Positions 51,430 to 63,220 of a stretch of DNA of 64,000 nt are shown piece by piece (position 1 is the first letter of the stretch; each line of letters begins with the position of its first letter). The notes under the pieces are model-generated. The model was not told the origin of the DNA and searched no databases. It was given only the letters and a program-made list of their open reading frames with translations. The DNA is from ZC4RG30 sp035556135 (GTDB lineage Bacteria > Pseudomonadota > Gammaproteobacteria > Steroidobacterales > Steroidobacteraceae): assembly GCA_035556135.1 (NCBI GenBank), contig DATMFO010000004.1:404754-468753 (forward strand). Reading direction: 5' to 3'. Position numbers and translations under genes: made by a program.

Positions 51430-52431
51430 TTGACGCATCCGATTGCAGTGCTCGGGAGCGGATCCTGGGGCACCGCGCTCGCCATCCAGTTTGCGCGCGC
51501 GGGCAAGCCCACGCGCCTGTGGGGGCGGGACGCCGCGCAGCGTGAGGCGATGCGTACTGCGCGCGTGAATGCGCGCTACCTGCCTGAAGCGGCGTTTCCC
51601 CCCGACCTGGTGATTGCCGACTCGGTGGATGAAGCGCTGCGGGGTGCCAGCGATGTGTTGCTGGCTGTTCCCAGCAGCGGCTTCCGTGCTTTGCTTGAAG
51701 AACTGCGGCCCAGGCTGCAGCCCGGCGTGAGCATTGCCTGGGCCACAAAAGGTTTCGAGCGCGAGAGCGGGCTGCTGCCGCACCAGGTGGCGCGCGAGGT
51801 ACTCGGCGATGGTTACCCGATGGCCGTGCTGTCCGGGCCCACCTTCGCGAAGGAAGTCGGACAGGGGCTGCCCACCGCGATGGTGGTGGCGTCGGCCGAT
51901 GAGGACTTTGCGATGCGCATCGCGGAGGATCTCGCCTCGCCGGAATTCCGCACCTACATCTCAACCGACATCATCGGCGTGGAGATCGGGGGCGCGGTGA
52001 AGAACGTGCTGGCCGTGGGCGCGGGCCTTTCCGACGGCCTCGGCTTCGGCGCCAACATGCGCGTGGCATTGATCACCCGCGGCCTCAACGAGATGCGCAG
52101 CCTCGGCGTGGCGCTTGGCGCACGCGAGCGTACCTTCATGGGACTTGCCGGGCTGGGCGATCTCGTGCTCACCTGCACCGATGACCAGTCACGCAATCGC
52201 CGCTGCGGGCTGGCGCTGGCGCGCGGCATCACCGTGGACGAAGCCATGCGCGAGATCGGCCAGGTGGTCGAAGGCTGGCATGCGGCGCGCGTGCTGCGCG
52301 AGGTGGCGCACCGGCTGCAGCTGGACCTGCCGATCTGCGAGGGCATCTGCCAGATCCTCTTCGATGGCGCGAATGCGCGCGCGGTGATGCGCGAGCTGAT
52401 GGCGCGGCCGCCGCAGGCGGAGTTCGAGTAA
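51430..52431 (+). CDS. gpsA: Glycerol-3-phosphate dehydrogenase [NAD(P)+]
   Basis: 333 residues from TTG 51430 (LTHPIAVLGSGSWGTALA). The upstream in-frame sequence back to 51373 lies within secB, so the TTG is preferred although no clear ribosome binding site is seen. The NAD site GSGSWGTALA, VLSGPTFAKEV and the catalytic Lys in GGAVKNVLAVGAGLSDG are intact. It makes sn-glycerol 3-phosphate for phospholipids. Confidence 0.96.
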   Translation: MTHPIAVLGSGSWGTALAIQFARAGKPTRLWGRDAAQREAMRTARVNARYLPEAAFPPDLVIADSVDEALRGASDVLLAVPSSGFRALLEELRPRLQPGVSIAWATKGFERESGLLPHQVAREVLGDGYPMAVLSGPTFAKEVGQGLPTAMVVASADEDFAMRIAEDLASPEFRTYISTDIIGVEIGGAVKNVLAVGAGLSDGLGFGANMRVALITRGLNEMRSLGVALGARERTFMGLAGLGDLVLTCTDDQSRNRRCGLALARGITVDEAMREIGQVVEGWHAARVLREVAHRLQLDLPICEGICQILFDGANARAVMRELMARPPQAEFE

Positions 52432-52439
52432 GCGCCGCT

Positions 52440-53009
52440 TCAGTACCAGCTGAATCCCAGTCCGATCTGCAAGGCCGTGGCCGCGGCAGGCCCCAGCTTC
52501 TGTCCATTGCGCTTGTAGTCGCCACCAATCGTGCGCGTGACGCTTGCGAAAGGTGTCAGCAGGAAGCTTGGGCGACGCCGGATGTCGTATCCCAGGCTGA
52601 TGCCCAGCGTCGGGGCGGTGAGCGTGTGGCGCCTGGATTCCTCATCTTCGTTGTCCAGCACCGCCAGCCACGCCATGCCGACACTGCCCTTGATGTGGAA
52701 GCCCTTGCTGGCTGCGGGGTACCACTGAAGCGTTCCTGAAAGGAACTTCGCGTCGAGCCGGTAGTTGGCCAAGGGTAGTGTGTGCACACTGAACTGCGCG
52801 CCCGCCAGCAGGTCGGGCCGGACGAAGCTCCCCAGGCTCAGTTGGCCGCCGACGCCGGCGAACACGCCATCCGCACACCGGTCGCAATCAACGGTGCCAC
52901 CAATCAGCGACGGACCCAGGGTGGCGCCCAGGCCCTCGCGTACCGCTTGCTGCGCGCTGGCGGCCAGAGAGGCGACTGAGAGCAGCAAGAGCGCTCCGAA
53001 AGCTTTCAT
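52440..53009 (-). CDS. Outer-membrane beta-barrel-like protein
   Basis: 189 residues from ATG 53009. A signal peptide (MKAFGALLLLSVASLAASAQ) is followed by alternating beta strands and a C-terminal LQIGLGFSWY, ending in an aromatic residue as outer-membrane proteins do. A CDRC pair lies near residue 43. It has eight or so predicted strands, like OmpA/OmpW-type small barrels, but no family is certain. Confidence 0.6.
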   Translation of the reverse strand: MKAFGALLLLSVASLAASAQQAVREGLGATLGPSLIGGTVDCDRCADGVFAGVGGQLSLGSFVRPDLLAGAQFSVHTLPLANYRLDAKFLSGTLQWYPAASKGFHIKGSVGMAWLAVLDNEDEESRRHTLTAPTLGISLGYDIRRRPSFLLTPFASVTRTIGGDYKRNGQKLGPAAATALQIGLGFSWY

Positions 53010-53206
53010 CCGGACCACACCCACCCCCCTCCCGGTGCCGTCGCGCAACATCACAATCGCCTCCTGCATAAAAGCTGCAGCAAGCCTATTCCGGCTGCGC
53101 GGCGCCGATCATTTGATTTCCGTCAGATGACCGCCGGCGGCGGCGCAGTGAAACATCAAGATGCTTAGGAATAGACATCATGATGGTTCAGTGTCACGAT
53201 GCCGCC

Positions 53207-53452
53207 ATGCGCACCACCCTGACGCTCGATGACGATGTCGCGGCCAAATTGCAGCAGGCCTCACGCCGTACGGGCCGCTCTTTCCGCGACGTGGTCAACG
53301 AGACCCTGCGCCGCGGACTGCAGCAGAAGTCAACGACCGTCAGGACACCTTTTCGTGTGCATACGCGGGATATGGGGGCACTTGCGCCGGGATTGCAGCT
53401 CGACAATGTCGCGGATCTGATTGAGTCCGTGGAGGGGCCTCTGGCCCGATGA
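53207..53452 (+). CDS. vapB: VapB-type antitoxin
   Basis: 81 residues from ATG 53207 (MRTTLTLDDDVAAKLQQAS); an in-frame ATG at 53180 is an alternative. The N-terminal ribbon-helix-helix includes GRSFRDVVNETLRRGL. The C-terminal LQLDNVADLIESVEGPLAR is the VapC-binding segment. ATGA overlap with vapC. Outside the integron, with no attC. Confidence 0.88.
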   Translation: MRTTLTLDDDVAAKLQQASRRTGRSFRDVVNETLRRGLQQKSTTVRTPFRVHTRDMGALAPGLQLDNVADLIESVEGPLAR

Positions 53453-53883
53453 TCCTTGTCGATGCCAACCTGCTGCTCCATGCGTACCACCAGCAGGCCG
53501 CACAGCATCAACAGGCGCGCGCATGGCTTGAGGCGGCACTGTCTGGCACGGAGCTCGTGCGGTTTCCATCGCTCTCGATCTGGGCGTTCCTGCGCATCAC
53601 AACCAATCCGCGCGTGTTCGCAAAGCCCATGTCTGCAGCGGAGGCCGGTGCCGCGGTGTCCTCCTGGCTCGCCCAGCCCATTGTCACTGTGCTGGAGCCC
53701 GGCGAGCGGCATTGGGAAATCCTGGGCCAGTTGATGCAAGAGGGACAGGTAAAGGGTCCCCTGGTCATGGACGCGGTCATTGCGGCACTGGCCATCGAGC
53801 ACGGCGCCACGCTGCACACCACCGACCGTGACTTCGCGCGCTTCCCCGGCTTGAAGTGGCGCAACCCACTTCGCCCGGGCTGA
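53449..53883 (+). CDS. vapC: VapC-type PIN-domain toxin
   Basis: 144 residues. PIN acidic residues are in MILVDANLLLHAYH (Asp5), WAFLRITTNPRVF (region of the second), MDAVIAALAIEHGATLHTTDRDFARF (Asp and Asp). The FLRITTNPRVF signature places it in the TIGR00028-like VapC group. It is a predicted RNase held by VapB. Confidence 0.9.
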   Translation: MILVDANLLLHAYHQQAAQHQQARAWLEAALSGTELVRFPSLSIWAFLRITTNPRVFAKPMSAAEAGAAVSSWLAQPIVTVLEPGERHWEILGQLMQEGQVKGPLVMDAVIAALAIEHGATLHTTDRDFARFPGLKWRNPLRPG

Positions 53884-53905
53884 CCCGCACCTTCAGCAAG
53901 GATAT

Positions 53906-54277
53906 TCAGTCGTCGTTCTTGTGCTGATTCACGGCAATCACGTAGAGCACACCAACCACCGCCAGGAGCGCCCCGCCGATCGCCGCCACCGTGCGGGCCG
54001 TCGATGATTCGCGCAACTTCAGCTGCTGCATGTCGGCGAAGGCCACATCGCGCTGCCGGCCAGAAGCACTGGGGTCGATGGCCAGCCCATCCTCCGTTGC
54101 CGCGGCGATCCGTCCCTTGATCCTGGTCCCGTCACGCAACACAACCATCACACGCTGTCCCGGCTCGAAGTCGCCGCTGGAAACCACTGGCGGCGGATCC
54201 AGCGCCATCATGCGGGGTGCCGTGCAGCCGGCGCTTGCCAGGCATGCCACCAGCAGCATGGCCATCATCCGCTGCAT
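53906..54277 (-). CDS. Putative lipoprotein
   Basis: 123 residues from ATG 54277. The lipobox LASAGC is preceded by a hydrophobic stretch (MMAMLLVACLASAGC). The mature part has a small beta domain (GQRVMVVLRDGTRIKGRIAAATEDGLAIDP) resembling an Sm/SH3-like element, and a C-terminal transmembrane-like segment (TVAAIGGALLAVVGVLYVIAV). Unknown function. Confidence 0.65.
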   Translation of the reverse strand: MQRMMAMLLVACLASAGCTAPRMMALDPPPVVSSGDFEPGQRVMVVLRDGTRIKGRIAAATEDGLAIDPSASGRQRDVAFADMQQLKLRESSTARTVAAIGGALLAVVGVLYVIAVNQHKNDD

Positions 54278-54387
54278 TGTTTTCGCAACGACAAATCTGC
54301 TGACAGGCATGTGGATTTGGCTGCTGGCGAAGTTTGTGCGGCAGCTTACGCCACTGCAGCGGCCGGTTTATTTGGACTGCGTCATGA

Positions 54388-54855
54388 TCAGGCCGGCGGT
54401 GGGCCGAACCCGTTTTGCCGCCACGCCTCATACACCACCACCGCCACCGCATTGGACAGGTTCAGGCTGCGGTTGGAGGGGCGCATGGGAATGTGCACCC
54501 GCTCGTGCGGCGGCAGCGTCGCGGCAATGCCATCCGGCAGGCCGCTGGTCTCGCGCCCGAAGAGCAGGCAATCACCGGGCTGGTACGCCACCTCGTGGTA
54601 GCCCTTCACCCCGTCGGTCTCGACCACGAACAGGCGCCGCGACTGCAGCGTCGAAAGACAGGCTTCCAGGCCGGGATGCACCGTGACCCGCGCGAGGTCG
54701 TGGTAGTCCAGCCCGGCGCGCCGCAGCTGCGGCTCCGAAAGGTCGAACCCCAGCGGTTGCACCAGGTGCAGGTGCGCTCCGGTATTCGCGCACAGCCGGA
54801 TGGAATTGCCGGTATTCGGCGGAATCTCCGGCTGGTACAGGATGATGTTGAACAC
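54388..54855 (-). CDS. trmL: tRNA (cytidine/uridine34-2'-O)-methyltransferase
   Basis: 155 residues from GTG 54855 with GAGGG upstream. SPOUT fold: FNIILYQPEIPPNTGNSIRLCANTGAHLHLV, LFGRETSGLP and IPMRPSNRSLNLSNAVAVVVYEAWRQ. TrmL methylates the wobble ribose of tRNA-Leu in E. coli. It is near gpsA as in other gammaproteobacteria. Confidence 0.94.
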   Translation of the reverse strand: MFNIILYQPEIPPNTGNSIRLCANTGAHLHLVQPLGFDLSEPQLRRAGLDYHDLARVTVHPGLEACLSTLQSRRLFVVETDGVKGYHEVAYQPGDCLLFGRETSGLPDGIAATLPPHERVHIPMRPSNRSLNLSNAVAVVVYEAWRQNGFGPPPA

Positions 54856-54909
54856 GCAAACCCTCGATGCTGCGCTGCGGCCGCCGCCATTCTGGGGGAT
54901 AATTGCAGC

Positions 54910-55890
54910 ATGAACGCCGCCTTCGAATCGCCCCCCGCGGCCGCCCGGCGCCCGGCGCCGCAATGGCAGCCGCCCGCCGCCTCCCTGGCGCTGGATTTCT
55001 GCGGCATGCGCTTCGCCTCGCCCATCGTGCTGCTTTCCGGCTGCGTGGGCTTCGGCGAGGAATACACCCGGGTGACCGGCTTCTCGAACCGAGACGTGGG
55101 CGCCATCTGCCTGAAGGGCACCACCGGCAAGCCGCGCCTGGGCAACAAGCCGCATCGCGTGTACGAGACGCCCATGGGCATGCTCAACGCCATCGGCCTG
55201 CAGAACCCGGGCGTCGACGTCGTGGTGCGCGAGATCCTGCCCACGCTCGATTTCTCCGAGACGCGCTTCATCGCCAATGTGTCCGGCTCCACGGTGGAGG
55301 AATACATCGAGGTGACGGCCCGCTTCGATGACTCGCTCATCGACGCCATCGAGATCAACATCTCCTGTCCCAATGTGAAGGAAGGCGGCGTGCAGTTCGG
55401 CAACTCGCCGGAGATGTCCGCCCGCGTGGTGGCGGCCTGCCGCAAGGTGACGAAGAAGCCGCTGATCACCAAGCTCTCGCCCAACCAGACCGACATCCAG
55501 CTCAATGCGCGTGGCTGCATCGAGGCGGGCACCGATGCCTTCGCGGTGATCAATACCGTGATGGGCATGGCCATCGATCCGCGCAGCGGCAAGCCGGTGA
55601 TCGGCAACCGGCAGGGGGGATTGTCGGGGCCTGCGATCAAGCCGATCGCGCTGCTGAAGGTGGCGCAGGTGAGCGAGGTGGCGCGGCCGCATGGTGTTCC
55701 CATCATCGGCCAGGGCGGCATCGTGAATGCCGATGATGCGCTGGAATTCCTGCACGCCGGTGCCACCGCGATCGGCGTGGGCACGGCGCTGTTCTACGAT
55801 CCGCTGGTGTGCCCGAAGATCAACCAAGGCATCGCTGATTACCTGTCCGCGAAGGGACTGGCATCGATCAGCGAGCTTGCCGCCGCCTAG
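54910..55890 (+). CDS. pyrD: Dihydroorotate dehydrogenase class 1 (catalytic subunit)
   Basis: 326 residues from ATG 54910. FMN-binding barrel: GFSNRDVGAICLKGTTGKPRLGN, NPGVDVVVREILP, INISCPNVKEGGVQFG with the class 1 catalytic Cys, ITKLSPNQTD and IIGQGGIVNADDALEFLHAGATAIGVG. Class 1B enzymes normally work with PyrK; no pyrK is present here. Most gammaproteobacteria use class 2, so this is a less common type for the group. The first 25 residues are proline/alanine-rich. Confidence 0.9.
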   Translation: MNAAFESPPAAARRPAPQWQPPAASLALDFCGMRFASPIVLLSGCVGFGEEYTRVTGFSNRDVGAICLKGTTGKPRLGNKPHRVYETPMGMLNAIGLQNPGVDVVVREILPTLDFSETRFIANVSGSTVEEYIEVTARFDDSLIDAIEINISCPNVKEGGVQFGNSPEMSARVVAACRKVTKKPLITKLSPNQTDIQLNARGCIEAGTDAFAVINTVMGMAIDPRSGKPVIGNRQGGLSGPAIKPIALLKVAQVSEVARPHGVPIIGQGGIVNADDALEFLHAGATAIGVGTALFYDPLVCPKINQGIADYLSAKGLASISELAAA

Positions 55891-56831
55891 TGCTTCTCGG
55901 CCTTGATGCCGCGCGCGGCGAGCTTGTGCTGCACGCTGTCGGGCCCGACCAGGTGGCCACTGCCCACGGCGACGAAGGCCACGCCTGAGCCTTTCAGCAG
56001 GGTGTCCAGCTGGCCGGCCCAGTTCTCGTTGCGCTGCGCGAGCATCACGTCGTAGGACATGCCGCCGGACGAGGCATCCTCGCCCTTGCGCCAGCCTTCC
56101 ACGTAGTCCGTAAGCGGCGCAAGGTCGCCCTTCATCCACGCCCGCACCGCTTCATCCATGGTGCGCGTCATGGCGTCGAACTCGGACTCGGGCATGGCCA
56201 GCAGTGCCTTCAGCGCGGCCAGCTGCTCCTCGTCGGTGCCGCCAGCCAGCCACTCCATCTGCTGCTCGGCCGTCTCCAGGCCGCGGATCTCATCGCCCTG
56301 CTCCCGCGCCAGGCGCATCAGCACCGAATCGGCACCGGCCTCAGGGTCGTAGCCGGCGGACATCAGCGGCGCCACACCCAGCATCACCGTGGCGAACCAG
56401 GGCCGGGTCATCTCGATCACTGCGGCCAGTGCGGAGCCGTTGGGGGTGCGCTCCAGCAGCTTGCGAAGCTGGGTGCGCTCGGCCTCGGTCAGGCGGGAGG
56501 ACAGCGGCTTTCCGGGCGACAGCGCCTTCTGCAGCATGGCCATTCCCAGCGCCAGCTCGCCGCCCGGCGGGATGTTCACCTCCACCCAGAGCTGCTTCGC
56601 TTCTTCCAGTGCGCCCAGCACGCGCGGGGTCTGCCAGGTCATGGCGGGATCCAGCAGGTGCACCGTGCCAAACAGGTAGATGGTGGAGTCCTGGTCCTTG
56701 AGCACCCACATGGGCGGCTCGGCCGGGGCCGGCGCCGGGAAGGCAGCCAGCGCCAGCAGCAGCAGGGTGCCGCCCCAGGCCAGGTGCAGGCGCCGGGGCG
56801 GCGACCAGCCTGCAATATGTGCTGTCCTCAT
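55887..56831 (-). CDS. TraB/GumN family protein
   Basis: 314 residues from ATG 56831. A signal peptide (LHLAWGGTLLLLALAAFPA) precedes the TraB/GumN domain: WVLKDQDSTIYLFGTVHLLDP, GYDPEAGADSVLMRLAREQGDEIRGLET and VAVGSGHLVGPDSVQHKL. The family includes Tiki-like metalloprotease relatives (GxxH and the FGTxH motif); function in bacteria is poorly known. It overlaps pyrD's stop convergently by 4 bp. Confidence 0.88.
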   Translation of the reverse strand: MRTAHIAGWSPPRRLHLAWGGTLLLLALAAFPAPAPAEPPMWVLKDQDSTIYLFGTVHLLDPAMTWQTPRVLGALEEAKQLWVEVNIPPGGELALGMAMLQKALSPGKPLSSRLTEAERTQLRKLLERTPNGSALAAVIEMTRPWFATVMLGVAPLMSAGYDPEAGADSVLMRLAREQGDEIRGLETAEQQMEWLAGGTDEEQLAALKALLAMPESEFDAMTRTMDEAVRAWMKGDLAPLTDYVEGWRKGEDASSGGMSYDVMLAQRNENWAGQLDTLLKGSGVAFVAVGSGHLVGPDSVQHKLAARGIKAEKH

Positions 56832-56943
56832 TCCCGATGCTCCCGTACCGCGATGCATGCAGGTTATCCCATCCAATGCTCCGTGGATGAACGGCCGCGA
56901 TTTCCATAGAATTGCGCACCTTTTCGGCCCATCCGGGACTTAC

Positions 56944-58035
56944 ATGTCAGCCACCGAGACCATCAATTTCACGCGCGGCGTGCCCGCGAATGAATCCTTC
57001 CCCTCAGCCGGGATGGCCGCCTGCGCACAGCGCGTGCTCGAGAACCAGGCCGTCAGCGTGCTGCAGTACGGACCGGCCGCCGGACTCGGCGCGCTGCGCG
57101 AGTGGCTGGCGCAGTGGCAGCAGGTTCCCGTGGAGCGTGTGCTCACCGGCAATGGCTCGCTGGAGCTGGTGGAGTTCCTGTGCATCGCGCTGTTGCAGCG
57201 TGGTGACTTCGTACTCACCGAGGCGCCAACCTATGACCGCGCCATCACGCTGTTCCGCCGCAATGGCATGGAAGTGGATGGCGTGCCGCTGCAGGCCGAT
57301 GGCCCGGACATCGAGGCGCTGGAGGCGCAGCTGCGCCGCCGCGTGCCGAAGCTGTTCTATGTGATTCCGGATTTCCAGAATCCGGCCGGCGCCACCTGCT
57401 CGCTGGCCAAGCGCAAGCGCATCATCGAGCTGGCCGAGCAATACGATTTCCTGGTGCTCGAGGATGCGCCCTATCGCCTGCTGCGCTATCGCGGCACCGA
57501 CGAGCCCACGCTGTATTCGCTGGCCCCGCACCGCGTGCTGCACATGAGCTCCTTCACCAAGCTCATCGCCCCCGGCGTGCGCACCGGCTTCATGCTGGGT
57601 GATCCCGCGCGGCTGGCGAAGATCGGCAAGGTTGCCGAAGACACCTACATCTCCCCGGGCTACTTCGCCCACGGCGTCACCGCCGAGTGGTGCCGCGAAG
57701 GCAACCTGCAGCCGCAGATCGAGCGCCTGAAGCAGCTTTACGCCCCGCGCCTCGACGCCACGCTGGCAGCGCTGGACAAGTACATCCCCGACGCCGTGGC
57801 CACACGCCCCAACGGCGGCTTCTTCCTGTCGCTCACGCTGCCGGCCGGCACTTCCACCACCGCAGTCCGCACCGCGGCCACGAAGCACAACCTGAACCTC
57901 GCCGACGGCCTGGCCTTCTTCCCCAACGGCGGCGGCGAGCGCTTCCTGCGCCTGCCCTTCTGCGCCCTCACTCCCGCGCAGATCGATGAAGGCATCCGCC
58001 GCCTCTCCCTGGCCGTGAAGGAAGCCCGCGGCTAA
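56944..58035 (+). CDS. PLP-dependent class I aminotransferase (2-aminoadipate/MocR-like)
   Basis: 363 residues from ATG 56944; ATG 56887 would add 19 residues. The cofactor Lys206 is in SSFTKLIAPGVRTGFMLG; VIPDFQNPAGATCS and the C-terminal RLPFCALTPAQIDEGIRRL are typical of the LysN/MocR aminotransferase group. It has no GntR domain. Substrate unknown. Confidence 0.9.
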   Translation: MSATETINFTRGVPANESFPSAGMAACAQRVLENQAVSVLQYGPAAGLGALREWLAQWQQVPVERVLTGNGSLELVEFLCIALLQRGDFVLTEAPTYDRAITLFRRNGMEVDGVPLQADGPDIEALEAQLRRRVPKLFYVIPDFQNPAGATCSLAKRKRIIELAEQYDFLVLEDAPYRLLRYRGTDEPTLYSLAPHRVLHMSSFTKLIAPGVRTGFMLGDPARLAKIGKVAEDTYISPGYFAHGVTAEWCREGNLQPQIERLKQLYAPRLDATLAALDKYIPDAVATRPNGGFFLSLTLPAGTSTTAVRTAATKHNLNLADGLAFFPNGGGERFLRLPFCALTPAQIDEGIRRLSLAVKEARG

Positions 58036-58141
58036 CCAGTTGCGGGCACCGACGCCGGAGCAGACCGCCCACGGCCCCTGCTCACCGCGTCTCGCGTCGC
58101 TCCTGATGGATGAGCTGATTGCTCGATGGTCTCCGCGACGC

Positions 58142-58263
58142 AGCGCGGATGTGCCATGCGGGTCTGGCGCGCAAGTTCCGGCGCCAGGATTGCTCCAATT
58201 CAACCGCGACCTGCAGGGCGCCGGCTGTCCGCGGCGCGCCAGACCCGCATGGCGCGTCCGCGC
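58142..58263. repeat. Long-hairpin intergenic element, copy 2
   Basis: Perfect 20-nt inverted repeat GCCATGCGGGTCTGGCGCGC (58153-58172) with 58234-58253, extendable to 30-nt arms with two G-T pairs. It encloses the same core as copy 1 at 28103-28224 (GCGCAAGTTCCGGCGCCAGG ... GGCGCCGGCTGTCCGC) after the same AGCGCGGA-Y-GTG flank. It lies between convergent genes (aminotransferase and ntrC), where a two-way terminator would be expected. Confidence 0.8.
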
Positions 58264-58284
58264 GGCCCACGAAGCTCCGTCGCT

Positions 58285-59688
<1,404 letters not shown>

Positions 59689-59692
59689 GCAA

Positions 59693-60796
59693 TTACTCCT
59701 GTGTCCCCTCCAGCGGCAGCAGCAGCGAGAACACGGTTCTCCCCGGCTGGCTGGTGAATTCGATGATGCCCCCGTGGCGGGTGGCGAGATCCTGCGCAAC
59801 GGCAAGGCCCAGGCCCGAGCCATTGGTGCGGCCGGTGACCAGCGGCAGGAACAGTGTCTTGATGAGGTCGGGCGGCACGCCCGGGCCGTTGTCCTCCACC
59901 TCGATCACCACCACCAGGCGGTGGCGCGCCTTGCCGATGCTTACGCCGCTGCGCGCGCGCGTGCGCATCACGATGCGGCCATGGCTGCCCACCGCCTGCA
60001 TGGCATTGCGCGCCACGTTGAGCAGCGCCTGCACGATCTGGTGGCGGTCGAAGCGGCCTTCGGGAAGGCTGGGATCGTAATCCCGGTCCAGCGTCACTCC
60101 GGCTGGAGCCTCGGCACTGATCAGCTTCACGACGTGCTCGCACACCTCGTGGATGTTCATCAGGTCCTTGCGCAGCGGACCGCTGCCGCCGGCCATGGAG
60201 TCCACCAGCGCGGCAAGGCGGTCGGCCTCCGAGATGATCACCGCGGTGTATTCGCGCAGCGCCGGGTTGGCCAGCTCCTTGTCGAGCAGCTGCGCCGCGC
60301 CGCGCAGTCCGCCCAGCGGATTCTTCACCTCATGCGCGAGCTGCCGCACCATCAGGCGGCTGGCATCCATGTCGGCGAGGATCTGGTTGTCGCGGGAGAT
60401 GCGCTGGCGCTGCGTGGCGTCGGTGAGCTCCAGCAGCAGGTAGGTGCCAGTGGCCTGTCCTTCCAGTGGCGTGACGATGAGGTCGATGAGTGCGGGATCG
60501 CGGTTGGCCACCGATCCCACCGCCTTCAGCACCAGCTCATGCTGCGTGCAGGTTTCCAGGTGATCCAGCGAACGGCGCAGCACGGCGACCAGCTGGCGCG
60601 AGTCATAGAACAGTTCGGAGAAAGGCCGGCCGCGCGCATGGCGCAGGCTGGCGGCCATGAAATCCTGGGCGCTGACATTGGCGTAGATCGGGCAGAGCTG
60701 CGCATCCAGCACCACGATGCCCGTGGACAGCGAATCGAACAGCTCCGTGGGCTCGAAGTGCGAGAGCGGGGAAGACCAGTGGGGATCGCGCGTCAT
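59693..60796 (-). CDS. ntrB: Nitrogen sensor kinase NtrB
   Basis: 367 residues from ATG 60796. A PAS domain (about 15-125, DSLSTGIVVLDAQLCPIYANVSAQ) is followed by the phosphoacceptor His155 (QLAHEVKNPLGGLRGAAQLL), N box NVARNAMQAV, VEDNGPGVP and NGSGLGLAVAQ. No membrane segment. Controlled by PII in characterised systems; phosphorylates NtrC. Confidence 0.95.
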   Translation of the reverse strand: MTRDPHWSSPLSHFEPTELFDSLSTGIVVLDAQLCPIYANVSAQDFMAASLRHARGRPFSELFYDSRQLVAVLRRSLDHLETCTQHELVLKAVGSVANRDPALIDLIVTPLEGQATGTYLLLELTDATQRQRISRDNQILADMDASRLMVRQLAHEVKNPLGGLRGAAQLLDKELANPALREYTAVIISEADRLAALVDSMAGGSGPLRKDLMNIHEVCEHVVKLISAEAPAGVTLDRDYDPSLPEGRFDRHQIVQALLNVARNAMQAVGSHGRIVMRTRARSGVSIGKARHRLVVVIEVEDNGPGVPPDLIKTLFLPLVTGRTNGSGLGLAVAQDLATRHGGIIEFTSQPGRTVFSLLLPLEGTQE

Positions 60797-60857
60797 GGCG
60801 GGTGGAGCTCCCGCGTTGGCGCAACACCGCGCGCCGCCTGGCGCAGCGCGCGCGCGA

Positions 60858-61436
60858 TCAGCCCGGTGCAGGCCTCGGCCGCAGCGCCTGTCCGGCGGGT
60901 GGCAGCACGCTGGTCTGGAGCAGATGGAAAGTGACCGTCGGCCCCGCGCACACGGAGCGCCCGTTCTCGTCCACCACCCGCACGCTGAGCGTGTGGCTGC
61001 CGCGGAATACCTCGGACAAGGTGTACTGCGTGGATTCCGGCGGCCATCCCGCCACCGGGCTGCCATCGAAGAGCACACGCACCGTATGGCCTGGCTGCAG
61101 CTGCGGGTCGATGCCCAGCTGCACATTCACGGGCTGCACGCCGCGGAAAGTCTCGTCCGGCGCAGGTGCAGTCACGATGCAGGTCTTGTACGCGAAGGGT
61201 TGCGCGCGCGGCGGAGTGGGCTCCGACGGCTGGTATTGCTCCGGTGGCGGCGTCGCCGCAGCCTGTTCCGGTGCGGGACTGCCGGGCGAGGGAATGCTCA
61301 GGCCCACCCGCTCGGCTCCGGGCATGGGCTTGTCGGAGTAATGGGTGACGCCATTGGCGTCTTTCCAGCGCCAGATCTCGGCCGTACCGGCCGACAGCGC
61401 GACGCAGCACAACAGGAATGAGGCAATCAGGCGCAT
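60858..61436 (-). CDS. DUF4124 domain exported protein
   Basis: 192 residues. A signal peptide (MRLIASFLLCCVALSAGTAEI) is followed by the DUF4124 unit WRWKDANGVTHYSDKPMPGAERV (residues 22-44). A proline-rich linker then leads to a beta-sandwich-like C-terminal part. It lies between glnA and ntrB, the place where such genes are often found in Xanthomonad-like genomes. Role unknown. Confidence 0.85.
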   Translation of the reverse strand: MRLIASFLLCCVALSAGTAEIWRWKDANGVTHYSDKPMPGAERVGLSIPSPGSPAPEQAAATPPPEQYQPSEPTPPRAQPFAYKTCIVTAPAPDETFRGVQPVNVQLGIDPQLQPGHTVRVLFDGSPVAGWPPESTQYTLSEVFRGSHTLSVRVVDENGRSVCAGPTVTFHLLQTSVLPPAGQALRPRPAPG

Positions 61437-61515
61437 AAGGGATCAGCATAGTCCCAATTCCTGCCGTTTCAAGAAGCGCGGCGGGTTCACCGCCGCGCTT
61501 CCCTTCAGGCCCCGT

Positions 61516-62931
<1,416 letters not shown>

Positions 62932-62978
62932 GGCTCCTCCAGGTGGAATATCTCGGTCATACGGCAGGCCCCATTGCG

Positions 62979-62996
62979 ATGCAGGCCCTGTGCCAA
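62979..62996 (-). promoter_or_regulatory. Candidate sigma-54 promoter of glnA
   Basis: On the minus strand TTGGCACAGGGCCTGCAT contains TGGCAC, five bases, then CTGC, matching the -24/-12 consensus except T to C. It lies about 48-65 bp upstream of the glnA ATG. The NtrC gene in the window supplies the expected activator. Confidence 0.7.
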
Positions 62997-63058
62997 CTCT
63001 ATGGGTATGGATAATCAAAGGCTTAGCCGGCGGAGAGGGATGGTTCATGCCGACGGTT

Positions 63059-63073
63059 GCACCATTGTAGGGC
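63059..63073 (-). promoter_or_regulatory. NtrC-like box, proximal
   Basis: GCACC-ATTGT-AGGGC on the plus strand. One half matches the GCACC-N5-GGTGC NtrC consensus exactly and the other poorly. It is centred about 84 bp upstream of the -12 element. Confidence 0.5.
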
Positions 63074-63088
63074 GGCGCACCGTCCGCT

Positions 63089-63103
63089 GCATCACAATGG
63101 TGC
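63089..63103 (-). promoter_or_regulatory. NtrC-like box, distal
   Basis: GCATC-ACAAT-GGTGC fits the NtrC consensus with one mismatch. It lies 30 bp (about three helical turns) from the proximal box, as in the paired sites of the E. coli glnA enhancer. Confidence 0.6.
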
Positions 63104-63220
63104 GGGTTGGGGCCGGAAATGCACCTTGCCGGTGCCATCCACCCGCCCGGGTCGGGCGCGGGGCTTGCCGATATACTCGCGCGCCATCCCCGACAATCCG
63201 CCTTGCGCGGGCAACACCTT

